Assembly: GCA_038380795.1 (NCBI GenBank)
Contig: CM076261.1
Span: 36,729,866 to 36,793,865, forward strand
Length of the DNA stretch: 64,000 bases
Direction of reading: 5' to 3'
From: Pyrocephalus nanus
Lineage: Eukaryota > Chordata > Aves > Passeriformes > Tyrannidae
The translations under genes and the position numbers were made by a program. The notes beneath the pieces are model-generated. The model was given only the letters and a program-made list of their open reading frames with translations. It was not told the origin of the DNA and made no database searches. Positions 13,657 to 24,900 of the stretch are shown here, piece by piece. How positions within the stretch are numbered: the first letter of the stretch is position 1; each line of letters begins with the position of its first letter.

Positions 13657-14498
13657 AAAAATCACTAACCAAACATAAAAATCAAAAAGCAAAAATTATA
13701 CTCTGTTACAAATAGCTGGATATGGAGAAGATAGGAGAAGATAGCACAGTGTTCACTGGGGCAAATTGAGAAGAGGATCATATGACTCCATACACCAGAG
13801 CCAAACATACAGAGGTGAAAGCGTAGGAGTCTTCAGTATCCAAGGCTGTATTTGTGTTTAATCCACAACTGTTTAATATGAAATTAAATAGGGGCCTGGG
13901 AACAGTAGCAAGAAAAATAAGCAAAAAGACTGTGTCTCTTCTTATGATATTTGTGCTGCTGAAAGCAGTGACGTACGGAACATAAAACAGGGATGTATAC
14001 TCTTCATTTTCCCCTTTTCTTTAATGTGCCTCAGCTTCTCATCTGGGAGTATCTCCATTATTTCTGTGATACAGCAAACTGTTCTTGTCAGCTTCTTGTT
14101 TTGCTGTGAAGTGAGGTAAAATGACAGCAAGATTTCATTTCAGCATGCTGATGCCTTCTCTCCCTGTGCAATTCGAATACACCTTCCTATTTCATTCTCA
14201 TACCTATTTTCTAAACTGTCTAAGCAATACATCCATGGGAAACAAGAAGTGGAAAAAAAGAAAAAGAAACAAAAACTAAAATGTCAGATTTTTATAACCA
14301 GATGCTTAACTTACTGCTGTCTTTCCTGCATGGACCTTCTATGACATTACATGCAATCTGGCATCCGACAATTCCTTAATTCTTTACAGCAGAAAATGAT
14401 GCCAGATTTATGCAGTACAGTAAAGTCTACAGTAAAGTGCTATTTCACTGGCATTTAAAGGAGAGAATATAATGTATGGAAACCTGTAAAAACAGTAA
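13657..14498. other. Unique sequence, no gene seen
   Basis: No recognisable repeat, and only one minus-strand 62-codon frame (13942-14130). It ends at the target duplication of the solo LTR at 14504. Confidence 0.5.
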
Positions 14499-14503
14499 TT
14501 AAC
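14499..14503. repeat. Target-site duplication, left copy (TTAAC)
   Basis: Five bases identical to 15522-15526 on the other side of the solo LTR. Created by retroviral integration. Confidence 0.85.
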
Positions 14504-15521
14504 TGGATTGGGTTTGCTGGTCAAGGTTTTTGTATCAGTGGGGGAAGGGATGGCTTCTGTAAGAAGCTAGTAGCAGCTTCCCCCATGTCCCACAGAGTCA
14601 ATGGCAGACAGCTCCAAGATGGACTTGCTGCTGGCCAAGTCTGCACCTGTCAGAGATCATGGCAGCAGCTCTGGAATGACATATTTAAGAAGGGAAGGAA
14701 AAAAAACCTTCAGAATTGCAATCAGAGAGAGGAGTGACAATCTGTGAGAGAAACAGCTCTGCAGACACCAAGGTCAGTGAAAAAGGAGAAGGAGCAGCAC
14801 AGATTCCACTGCAGCCTGTGGTGAAGACCATGGTGAAACAGGCTGTCTTCCTACAGCTCATGGAGGACCCCATGCTGGAGCAGGTTTTCAGGCAGGACTT
14901 GTGACCTAGCAGGGGATCCACACTCGAGCACCCTGTTCCTGAGGGACTCCACCCCATGGAAGGGACCCACACTGGAGCAGTTCCTGAAGAACTGCAGCCC
15001 ATGGGAAGGATTCATGTTGAAGAAGTTTGTGAGAACTGTCTCCCATGGGAGGGACACCATGCTAGAGCAAGGGAAGAATGTGAGGAGTCCTCTCCATGAA
15101 GAGGATGTACAGAGGCAACATGTGATGAACTGACTGCAACCTCCATTCTTTGTCCCACTGCACTGCTGCAGTGGAAGGAGGTAGAGAAAACTGGAAGCAG
15201 AGATGAGCCCAGGAAGAAGGGAGATGTGGGAGGAAGGTGTTTTAAGGTTTGACTTTTCTCCCTATTACTCTAAGCTCATTTGACTAGTCATAAATTAAAC
15301 AAGCTTCCCCAAGTCGAGTGTGTTTTGCTTGTGATATTAATTCACTGTTATGTGAATTACATGAATTGTCACGTGAAAAAATAAGAGACTGACTCTCTCT
15401 TAGCCTTTAAATCCATGATCACTTAGTTATATTTATTTTCCCCTGTCCAGATGAGGAGAGGAGGGTTATAGATGCTTTGATGGGCCCCTGGTGTCTGTCT
15501 AGCCAGGGTCTACCTACTACA
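14504..15521 (+). mobile_element. Solo LTR of an avian endogenous retrovirus (5-bp TSD)
   Basis: The ends are TGGATTGGG and CTACTACA, giving the TG...CA termini of a retroviral LTR. It is flanked on both sides by TTAAC (14499-14503 and 15522-15526), a perfect 5-bp target-site duplication. A TATA-like ATATTTAAGA lies at 14681-14690. The part at about 14850-15075 is a degenerate tandem array of modules of the form CTGGAGCAG...CAGCCCATGG, typical of this abundant songbird LTR family. No internal retroviral sequence adjoins it, so it is a solo LTR produced by recombination between two LTRs. A 5-bp duplication fits class III (ERVL-like) integration, but I cannot fix the family without a library search. 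The 105-codon minus frame and other short frames here are not genes. Confidence 0.88.
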
Positions 15522-15526
15522 TTAAC
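15522..15526. repeat. Target-site duplication, right copy (TTAAC)
   Basis: Matches 14499-14503 exactly and fixes the right edge of the LTR at 15521. Confidence 0.85.
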
Positions 15527-16309
15527 CACCATGGGTGATTACAAACTCCTAGTAGACCATGGGTGATTTGGAGGGGAGATTGCTAAGTCATGGTCATAAC
15601 TCAAAACAGAGGGGCTAAAGAGAAGACAATCAGTTCTGTTCTTTTAAGTCCTAATATGCAAATTTAATCAGAAGTAATGCAAGAAGTTTGACTACACAGA
15701 AGTCTCAGTTTCTTATAAGCTCTTCTTCAAGGCCTATCTTTTCTCCCAGCTTGCTTGCAAAGGGAAGGAAGGAGGTAATTGAAGTCAAGAGACTAAAGCT
15801 GTTCAGGTTGTGAGTTTTGTTAGGTTTCTGTCATATTTGTTTTGGTAGGTCTGTCAGCGGTTAATCAATCAAACACCCTTAGAACTACTATTATTTAGTG
15901 TTTAGGTTTGTCAAAGGCATTGTAGCGAGGATGGGCTCCCTTTTATGCAGCTATTATAAATCCACTGCTGTGAACTTGCAGAATTTTGCAAGTCTTATCC
16001 TGTTTCATCATTATCATAAATCCTCAGCTCTCAGTTCCATGTGACTATATGAGAAACTCAGGATTCATTCTAAAAGTAGCATGAGTTTTGATCATTTTAG
16101 GACATGGAGTAAAGCTCTTTCTCTTTTTAAAAAGAACCCCCACATTCTCTTATGTTGAAGATCATGAATACTAAGGAAAAGTCATCATTTTATGACTTTT
16201 AATTAAGGCTTGACTAAATTTGCAGTCCAAAAATTCATTTAAACTAAGTGTCTATTCAAGTATCAGCTGTTATATTTTAGATACGAACACATTTCTACTG
16301 TTGAAATTC
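15527..16309. other. Unique sequence, no gene seen
   Basis: AT-rich, no frame above 60 codons and no recognised repeat. The short phrase CCATGGGTGATT is directly repeated at about 15529 and 15558. Confidence 0.5.
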
Positions 16310-16800
16310 AGTTAACAAGACTGATCAGAAGGAAAAAAGTTTGCATAATATGTTTGTGAAAATCGTTGCCACAGGAACTCATCGAGGCAAACCGCTATAG
16401 CTACATTCTAAAGAGGAGCGGATAACTAATAACATTGCTAAGAATCCATGCCTATGCAAGCTAAGATGATAATAAGGTAATCAGATTTCATGGTTGAGGG
16501 TGTTAGCTAATCGCCTGCAGAGATTTGGCACAATTGGCTGAGTGCATCTTGTTTATTTTTATGCTTGCTCTGAGACATCAGTTATTCACTGCCACTGTCA
16601 GCCGCTTACTGGATGAGATGAACTAAATGGTTTGTTCTAGCGAGATGAACTCTATGTCCTGTAATAAATGTTATCATAAATATAGCAAGCCATCCATTTT
16701 AAGACATCAATAAATATACATTAGAGTGTAACAACTGCTTAGTGGACATGTGTCCTGCTGCCCTCTACTGACTTACAATCATGGCCAAGTGGAGCGATAC
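16310..16800. promoter_or_regulatory. Possible conserved noncoding block
   Basis: This stretch has no repeat, no frame and few homopolymers, and it contains varied compact motifs (for example AATCGCCTGCAG at about 16510 and CAGCCGCTTACTGG at about 16600) unlike the low-complexity DNA around it. It also contains a good CTCF-like site at 16757. This is an impression from texture only; an alignment across birds would decide. Plain unique sequence is the alternative. Confidence 0.25.
16757..16771 (-). promoter_or_regulatory. CTCF-like binding site
   Basis: On the minus strand the site reads TCAGTAGAGGGCAGC. Against the CTCF core CCASYAGRKGGCRS, 13 of 14 positions fit, the first C being T. CTCF binds such sites to form loop anchors and insulators. 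A single motif match can arise by chance, so occupancy is inference. Confidence 0.4.
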
Positions 16801-16889
16801 TCAAGTTTTGTGTCTCTGACTCTACAGAAAAAGATGTTACCTATACCAGTGATGTAAACTGTGTGCCAGTGAGTGTGACTCTGTGCTTT

Positions 16890-16990
16890 AGCAAGAGGGG
16901 ATGGGAAAGAACGGAAGGGAAGAGGAGGGAAGAAGAGAGGGGAGGGGAGAGGGGAAGGGGGGAGAGGCGAAGGGAGGAGAGGGAGGGACT
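16890..16990 (+). repeat. Purine-rich G/A tract with G-quadruplex motif
   Basis: About 100 bases almost entirely G and A. Four G-runs at 16939-16942, 16944-16947, 16951-16954 and 16957-16962, separated by 1-3 bases, fit the standard G-quadruplex pattern. The minus-strand 65-codon frame across it is a low-complexity artefact. Confidence 0.8.
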
Positions 16991-17488
16991 CAACAGCACC
17001 TGACAGAAAAATGCCTTATTTGTTGTCAGCCATTTCACTTACCTGACAGTGAACTGTGACCCCTGACCAGTGGCCCAGAGGTAATTAAACTGTTACCTGT
17101 TCTCTGAAGCAGTCATCATTTCAAAGCTGAAAACAGTCCTGATCAATATTAAGGTAAGAGGGGAAATAGAAATGCAAATGAAATGAAATTGAGAATAAAA
17201 ATTCTGAAATTAAATACCCAGAATTTAAAATATAAGGAACGGCTTTGATTAAATAACTTTTTTTTTTTCTCTGATAAAAAGACAAATACAAGCTAAAAAT
17301 AAATCAGGGTAAACCATGGGTGAAGAAAAAGAGAAAATGGCAATAAGGACTCAATCCTCAGATTCTGGAGCCTCCTGAAATACTGATGTTCTTGTTGTAT
17401 ACCAGAGAGGATCTACTGGAGCTAAACATTTCCCTTCTCGTTCTTGTGCTTGGTCTAGTTCATGTCTCTTTGAGAGAAGCTGAACATA
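16991..17488. other. Unique sequence, no gene seen
   Basis: AT-rich with a T-run at about 17260-17269. The 62-codon minus frame at 17351-17539 shows no family resemblance. It ends at the LTR scrap at 17489. Confidence 0.5.
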
Positions 17489-17530
17489 TGTATTGGGTTT
17501 TCTGTGCCCAGGTTTTGTTAGCAGGGGGGT
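17489..17530 (+). mobile_element. Fragment of an ERV LTR start
   Basis: TGTATTGGGTTTTCTG followed by a G-rich end resembles the first 40 or so bases of the LTR family at 14504 (TGGATTGGGTTTGCTG...). The match stops abruptly at about 17530, where retroviral integrase sequence begins shortly afterwards. It is a broken scrap, possibly marking an old insertion or deletion junction. Confidence 0.5.
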
Positions 17531-17553
17531 CATGAACATGCCAAGTCAAAAGC

Positions 17554-18150
17554 TACATACTCACCATGGTGGAGACAATTATTGGTTGGCTGGAAACATA
17601 TTCTGTAGACCAGAACACTGCTCAAAACACCATATTAGGCCTTGAGAGGTACATTCTGTGGTGACGTGGTACCATGTAGAGAATTGAATCAGAAAACAGG
17701 ACTCATTTTTTAAATAACCTTATAAACTCTTAGGCAGAGAAACATGGCATTGAGTGGATATATCACATCCCTTATCACCCACAAGTCTCTAAAAAGATCA
17801 AGAGATATAGTGGACTGATGAAATCTGTGTAAAGAGTGTTGAGTAATAGGACACGAAAAAACTGGGAGGCAAATTTAGCTGAAGCCACTTGGCTGGTCAA
17901 CAGTAGGGAATCTGCTAACTGCCTGGTCCTGCCCAAACAAAACCCCTGCATACTGTGGGAAGAGATAATGTTCTCCTACTCCACATGGGGAAGTGGCTGA
18001 GGGAGTCAGTGTTATTTTCTTCTCTCATGGGAAAAGGCAAACCCATTTGTGGGATTGTCTTTGCTCAGGGATCAGGGTGTACCTGGTGGATAATGGGGAA
18101 GTAAGGCCTATCCTGGTGTGTGTCCCAGGGATATTTAATCTTAGGATAAA
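17554..18150 (+). pseudogene. Endogenous retrovirus pol integrase remnant
   Basis: Conceptual translation shows TMVETIIGWLETY, then HIPYHPQ (17764-17784), LAEATWLVNS, and after a frameshift a C-terminal part with GKGKPICGIVFAQG and CTWW (18078-18089). This matches in order the catalytic core and C-terminal part of an avian ERV integrase, the enzyme that joins viral DNA to the host genome. It is dead: in-frame stops occur at 17662, 17677, 17731 and 17830, and a frameshift lies near 17915. The Asp expected in the IES-D-N motif is Glu (codon 17692-17694), and the Glu expected after the PYHPQ region is Lys (17800-17802). The N-terminal zinc-binding part and the first catalytic Asp are missing because the copy is truncated on the left. 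No gag, protease, RT or env was found. It belongs with the tail and LTR at 18151-18968. Confidence 0.8.
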
Positions 18151-18434
18151 AGTAATCTATAGTGTAAGTTGTATGTTGCAGGAAGTAAAGTAGCAGGACA
18201 ATGAAGAATGAATTTTACAAGGCACAAGGATAATGCCACGATTACCCAGGCCAGGCTAGTGTTGGTGCCCAATGATTGATTGCACCCATCCTGAAGGAAT
18301 GAAGAGTGTTGGAAGACGTCCATGAAAATGGAAAAATTATTTCTATTTGTGAAAGGAGGGGGAATAGTCAGAAGATGCATAAATTATGTAGGATCTGAGT
18401 ATGACATCAGTGGTGTGGAAGAGAGGTTGGAGGT
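18151..18434 (+). mobile_element. ERV 3' untranslated internal region with polypurine tract
   Basis: The segment joins the integrase remnant to the downstream LTR and has no env-like frame. GAAAGGAGGGGGAA at 18351-18364 looks like a polypurine tract, used to prime plus-strand DNA. A second purine-rich run lies directly before the LTR at about 18420-18434. Which of the two was the real primer is unclear, and so is whether the LTR begins at 18435 or closer to 18365. Confidence 0.55.
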
Positions 18435-18968
18435 TGTAATGGGTCTGGCTGAGCTGGAGTTTATTTTCCCATAGCAGCCCTCACAGTGGTGTGCTTTGCA
18501 TTAGTAGCTAGAAAGGTGTTGATAACACACCAGTGTTTTGGCTACAGCATCCTCCATCCCCAGTTTAGGGCAAAATCCTGGGACACAAGTAGGCCAGCTG
18601 ACCCAAACTGATGAAAGGAATATTCCATAGCATATGACATCAGCTCAGATACAAAATCTAAAGAAAGAAGGAAGAACGTGAGGCATTTGTTGTTTACAAT
18701 GTTTGCCTGCTGAGCAATCATATTATGTTTCTGAAACCCTGCTTCCCAGGAAGTTGGACATTACTGCTGATGGAAAGAAGAAATAAATCATACTATTTTC
18801 TTCTTTAATTTTTGGGCACACAAGCTTCCCCTTTTGCTTTAGTAAACTACCTTATCTCAATCTACCAGTCGTTTTCCATTCTATTCTCTCTCCCCAGTCA
18901 GGATGGGAAGGAGAGTGACAGGGCAACTTGGTGGGCATCTGACCTCCAGCCTAGGTAAACCCACTACA
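18435..18968 (+). mobile_element. 3' LTR of the truncated ERV
   Basis: It begins TGTAATGGGTCTGGCTG and ends near CCCACTACA. The middle (TGACCCAAACTG, ATTCCATAGCATATGACATCA) and the tail (ATCTCAATCTACCAG, AGGTAAACCCACTACA) match by recall the body of a common songbird LTR family that ends in GGTTAAACCACGACA. The TATA region is decayed. No target duplication was found: GGAGGT on the left does not match the right flank. That is expected if this is the 3' LTR of a provirus whose 5' part is lost. The start coordinate is less sure than the end. Confidence 0.7.
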
Positions 18969-21654
18969 ACCTACAAGTGAATTTTTCCTTGCAGCATGGA
19001 ACTGGTATGAAGTAGAGTATTCTTAGAGCCCAGGATAGTAAAAAAGCTAGGACTACTGGCAGTATTTGTTCCATAGACAACACTCAGTATCACCTAAGAC
19101 AGCCTGGAGAGTCACATATTTTAAAGCTGAGAAAGACTGTTATGGTTGCCCCTAAACTGTAACGCCCAGTTGTTTTCAACAGCCCCATCTGATCTTACAG
19201 CCTCATAGTAAAATTTGTACTTAGTCATTCTGTGTAAAAAATGGGTTCAGCTTAACCTTTTTAGACTTCATATTGATGTAGTTTCTTATGTGGTATCCTT
19301 GTACAATAAATTGACATATGGCTTGTCTTTCCCTTTGTCGTGGTAACAAATAGATTGCACATATTTCAAACATTCTGAGATACATTAGAAATGGCTAAGA
19401 TAAAAATTAATGGTGGGGTATTTTGTTACAGTTTCAGCTTTTAACTTGTTGGTTGTTTTTCAGAAGGTGGAAGGTACTTCACTCTTTTAACAATGCCCAT
19501 AAACATTTTATTGATTTATTTCTATTCCATGCCATTAAAAAAAATGTCTCTCAATAATAATTAGATAACGAGCAAAACACTATGCAAACAGCAACCCACT
19601 GGCTACAGAAAATAGAGTGTTTTCCTTAACCCACTATGTGTTATTCATTAGGTCTCACACAAAGAAAAATTATATTATTGATTTAATAACATGATTGATT
19701 TGAAATTCAAAAGACCAAACAAGTTTCTGGAGTGCTGTATATTCTAAACCTTTTCATTCTGTGGATAGCTGCAGAAAAGCTGCTTCACACTGGCCTTCTC
19801 TCATCCAGCAAAACATTAATTTTAAATTCAATCTATATCTGGTTTGTTGGGGTTTTTTTTTTTCACCTACTACTTGTACAATGTGTATTAGTTATTTTCC
19901 TATACTTTAGAACTATTTAAGTGACCATAACTGAAGAAACCATTTGAAAATTTTGCTCTTTCATTAGCTCACTGTTATGCTAGTCTAAATTGTAGAAATG
20001 AACATCCCAGTAAAATAGATAGAGCTAAAAAAATACTTTTAATCTGTTATCTATAATTTTGTGAACTGTTTGATAACGTAGCATAGCTGTCTTTAAAGAA
20101 GTTATATTTAAAGTACTGACGATCTAGTTAGTCACCCTTCAGAGTGGACATGTGTTTGCTATGCATGGAGTCATAATGCAGGTGTAAGTTGCCTGTTTTA
20201 AGACATATTTGAAGCATTTCCATGAACAAAAGAATGTGTAGGAGAATCAAAATTAATTAATTACATTGCTTAAGTTTACAAATAATTACACCTCCGTCTG
20301 TTAATGTTTAGTTTATTATTTCATTGCTATTCTTTTACCCTAAGAAGATTCATACACAGCCACTTTCAAAAGAATACTCAGTTTTGACATTGGAATCTAT
20401 ATGAAACATCTAGAACATTATAAACATGAAAAATTATTCTCTAATGAACATAAGAGTAAATTATGCCTTCAGTTGGAGTCAGAAAGCCTCAAGGTCAAAG
20501 GAGAAGAACCTTCAGTGCTTTATCAGTTCAGGCCTTCAGACGCACCTCAGAGACACTGCACTCATTCTTGAACAGCTAAACAAGGCTGACACCTATACTG
20601 TCACCAGCAACTGAACTAACCACCTTTAAGCTAATTTGCATATATTTACTCACTGATGTTTTAATGCAGTGTAGATGTATGCAAACATATGACTAGTATA
20701 AGGAAGCAGAAACTTGTTGTCTAGTTTGCTGAGCAAATATCAGCTGTAACATGAAGAACATGTTACCAGCTGCGGCATGCAGAATGGCTTAGACACAAAC
20801 ACACTCAAAACATCTGCTCCTGACTGCTCTTCTGCCACAGGTGCCATTTATGATTGAAACTGCTGGAAACTGACAGTGCCTAGGCGACCAGGTTCATCCT
20901 TTTAAAAATTCTATATTGACTCAACTACACCCTGAAGACCCTTTATGTACCTTCCTGTGGGACAAAGTGTTCGGTTCAGTGCACCTAAAGAGCTATACAT
21001 ATCTGCAAAGTGTTTTACCTCTTGTACACTTGGGCAAAAATTAGGAACAAAGCAACCAATTAGGAAAAAATAAGAAAAGGTATAAGCACAAACAAGGTTT
21101 TCTTGGGAATATGAAACTTCATCCCAGAGACATCAGAAAAAGCTGATCTACTGCTCAAATTCGTGGGATTTAGGCTAAGATTTGAGTTGAAAACATAAGA
21201 GGATAGTGATAGCCATGAGTATTGAGAGACAATTCTTGATATAACTGAATATAGCATCAGTGTTTTGTCATGTAGTTTTACAATTTTCTTAACATTTTTA
21301 TGCTTCTGAGTCCAGTTTAAGTTGATAGTAATCTATTAAGGCTCTGAATACCCACATCATGGACTAACTGAGAAGCCTCAGCAAGGTTGCTCTTCTATAA
21401 AGTACTCTTATTCTTTCCCCAGTTTTAATTTCCCCAGTTTCAGAAAAAGACACCTCTTGGCAATGAATTTTTAACTTTGAATTTATGCAGTTTGGAGTCT
21501 GCTAGACCACAAATGGCATATAATAATTTTGTTTTTACAAAACTCTTCATTAAATATAGTCTTCTAAAACATTATATCCATCCTTTAGAAACAGAAATCT
21601 ACACCATAGCAGCCACCTTGTTTTTTTCCCTTTTTTTTTTTTTCTAGAAATCAC
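18969..21654. other. AT-rich unique sequence, no gene seen
   Basis: About 2.7 kb with only about 60-codon frames (19732-19920, 20426-20614, 21060-21257) and no recognised repeat. It ends in a T-run (about 21631-21643) just before the CR1 at 21655. Confidence 0.5.
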
Positions 21655-21995
21655 TGAATCATAGAACGACAGAATATGCTGAGTTGGAAGGAACCCATCA
21701 GGATCACATAGTCCAAGCCCTGGCTTTGCACAGGACACTCCAAGAGTCACACCACGTTCCCAAGAGTATCATCCAAGTACTTCTTGAACTCTGGCAGGCT
21801 TGGAGATGTGACTACTTCCCTGGGTTTCAGTACTCAACCACCCTCTGGGTGAAAAAATCTTTTCCTGGTATCTAATCTAAACCTTTCTAAATGGTCTAGT
21901 ACTGTTTCCTCGAGTCCTGTCACTGGTCATGAGAGCAAGGAGATCTCTACTTCCCCTCTCCTTCATCTTGTGAAGATGTTGAAGAACACCATGTC
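21655..21995 (-). mobile_element. CR1 LINE, truncated 3' fragment
   Basis: Read on the minus strand, it ends in ATATTCTGTCGTTCTATGATTCAG, a variant of the 8-bp ATTCTATG repeat that terminates CR1 elements. Inward of this are the typical avian CR1 phrases: GAGTTGGAAGGAACC, CATCCAAGTACTTCTTGAACTC and TATCTAATCTAAACC. Only about 340 bp of the 3' end is present, the usual outcome of incomplete reverse transcription. The 66-codon minus and 63-codon plus frames at 21550-21875 are not genes. Confidence 0.9.
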
Positions 21996-24900
21996 TTTTA
22001 CCTTAAATTATTTAATTTTTCAATCAAAGTTTGCAAGGATAACGATGGACTAGGGAGACAGAATTCAAAAGAGGCCGACCAATCAAACTGGAATACAGAA
22101 GTATGCATACTTTAACCCTCACACACTTCACAAAAACATATCTAGATCTGGATCCAAATTCTCCAGCTTAATCTCTTTTTTCTCTTTCTTGACTTCAAAA
22201 GCCTCTTTTAACTTTAAAAAATTCTGCTGTGATAACAGTGCTCCACCTAGTGGAAATAAAACTGTTCAAACTATTGTAAGACTGCAGCTCGAACTCAGAG
22301 AACTCTTCTCTCAATGTCTAAGTAGGCAATTTTTCCAGTGATAGGAAACTTGGGATACCCTTTAATTGTCTGAAAGAAGTGCTAATGTGACTATTACAGA
22401 ACAGTGCCAATTTAAGAGCAAAATTACTGTCATTTTAAAATATAATAATGAACAAAGGAACAAATCTCTTGAGGGTTATGGATCTATCACTAATTTACTT
22501 GTGATGACTCCTTAATGATTAAAACAGCTAACAGCTAACTGTATGGTTAAAGCAGCTCACTTTTTAAAAAACTAAATATTTCTTATTAATTGATTTTTAA
22601 AGAATAAATATAGAAGACGTTTTGGATCATGTAATCTACAACTATTATGTTGCTGGTCAGTAAATTTCAGATTGTCTCAGTAATTTTTCTTTTTCTAAAA
22701 TATTTTCAGTTTGGGGTAGTTTCTGGAGGATTTATCAGGGGATTGATATCCTGTTGTTCTTTCTGCTTGGAACAAACTTAATTGAGAACTTATCTTTCCT
22801 TCAAAATTTTTGAAGTGGTAGGTTTTTTCTCGTCACACAGGGCACTCACAACTCAAACAACAACCTGGGTATTTTTCATTCCAGATAGAATTTCATATGG
22901 TGTATGGAACTGCCAGTAACCTTCAGGCCTCTAAGGGCAATGTGTCAGACATGGTTGTGAAAAATCAATCATTGTACTATCCATTGGAAAAATTGGAGTA
23001 CATAGTGGCTTTCCATCCACAAGAATTACACATGCTCTAAATAAGGATCAGGTGTACAAATATTTAGTTAAATTAAAAAGAACAACCATGATAGCCCTAA
23101 CTTTCTTGTTTCATTACTGAAGTGTCTTGGAATTTTAATACTCCAAGTAGCCAATATGAGAAGCACACTGAATAGATTACATGCAGAAAGATTTTTAGTT
23201 ATGAGAAGAGTAAGACAGACAGCTTCCTTTCAAAGTCAGAATTTGTAGTATTTTCCTCCTCATCAAATCTTCATTTCACATTCCTATACTTACTGATATA
23301 CAAGGAAATGCTAAAACCAAACCAAAAATTAAACTAAGCAATTGTAGATCACTGTGTATGTGTATGTATATGTGTACACATACATCAACATACTCCATAA
23401 GGACAGATTTGTGTCTGGGATTTGTTCTCACGCAGTGCTTTGTCTCCAAAAAATGCTTAAACAACCAATAAATTACATAAGTTCAAGACCAGTGAGATAA
23501 AGAAACAGAAATCTGCAGGGTTATTCAAAACCTGTCTAGGATAACATGTTTCATTTTAATTCATTCAAGGTCTGTTTTCTCTTCTTTCCCTCTCATGTTC
23601 CCGTGTCTGTCCTCTGCCCCCCAATATCTTCTTCTTCAAGACCTTAAATCATCAGAATTCACTGGTTGGGTAGAGGCAATTTTTAGAGAAAATATATGTA
23701 TGATAAGTGCTTTTGAAGCAACAATTTAATTGTAATTAATAGTATTTCTACTATAAGCTCAAATTACATCTACCTCCTTCCATCAAGATAACTGTATTCA
23801 ATATCAGTCCTCTAACTTAACTTGAGGCTCACAAAAACCTGCTGAAGGACTACATGACAAAGAAGTAAGATTTCACTCTTCATACAGAAATATGCAGTGA
23901 AAATTATAATGAAGAAAGGTAGGGCATGAATTTAAAGAGCACTACTTTCTTTGCTCTAAGCCCTCATGAATGTACTCTTAGTATGCAGGAGGGGTGAAGT
24001 AGCCTAGAGCTTTCTGAAGTGTCCCCACAGAGAGACACCACTGTTATTACACAGCATGTCAACTATGTGGTTAATAGTTACTTTTCTCGGAGGCCACTGA
24101 TATCAATTTCTACTTGTTCCAAAGAGGAATTTTGCTAAAAAAGTCTACCCAGTGTAAATGCAAAGATAGACAATTTTTTTATATGGATGTGGTATTATTC
24201 TGGCACACAAAGCAGAGAGCAAAATTCAAGAAAAACATATTCATTTAATTTGGTGTGATAAATAAATACATTTCAATAAGATTCAAAAATTAGGGCAAAA
24301 AATAGCACAAGTCACTTTGAACAATTTGTCCTGTTAGAAATATGGTAAAAATAGAGTTGTTAAATTCCTTCATAGTTTAATCTAAATAGTCCTCTTTCAC
24401 AGAGTCTTGAGATTTAAAGGTCATTCACTTATCCTTCAGGAAAAGATGAACAACATTGATGAAGGTATATGATTTTACACTGTCAAAAACTAGCTGTAGA
24501 TAAATAATGAAATACCTCTCTACTGATTTCCTCTATACTGACCACTTTGTATAGGACTATAGGACTCTCTAAAGGACTTTTTACCACCCTTTATCCTCTC
24601 AGAAAATGTCTCTTTTTCATTTTAAAGCCAGTAATGTAAATTATTAAATAGGCTATTTAACACAGTAGCATTTGCAATTTTAATCCATTCTCTCAGTAAA
24701 TGAAAGCTAGTTCCTAAGATAATTCCTTAGTATCCTTAAGTATATACATTGACTCCTGCAAAGCAGTAGTTATTCTCTTCATCAAAGACTTTTAAAAACT
24801 TGACACTTCATTTTTTTGAGTTTTAGTTGGTCTTTTTTCTTTATTATTTTGATCCTACTTTTGCCTGTAGCATAACTGAACATAATTTTCAAAAGTATTT

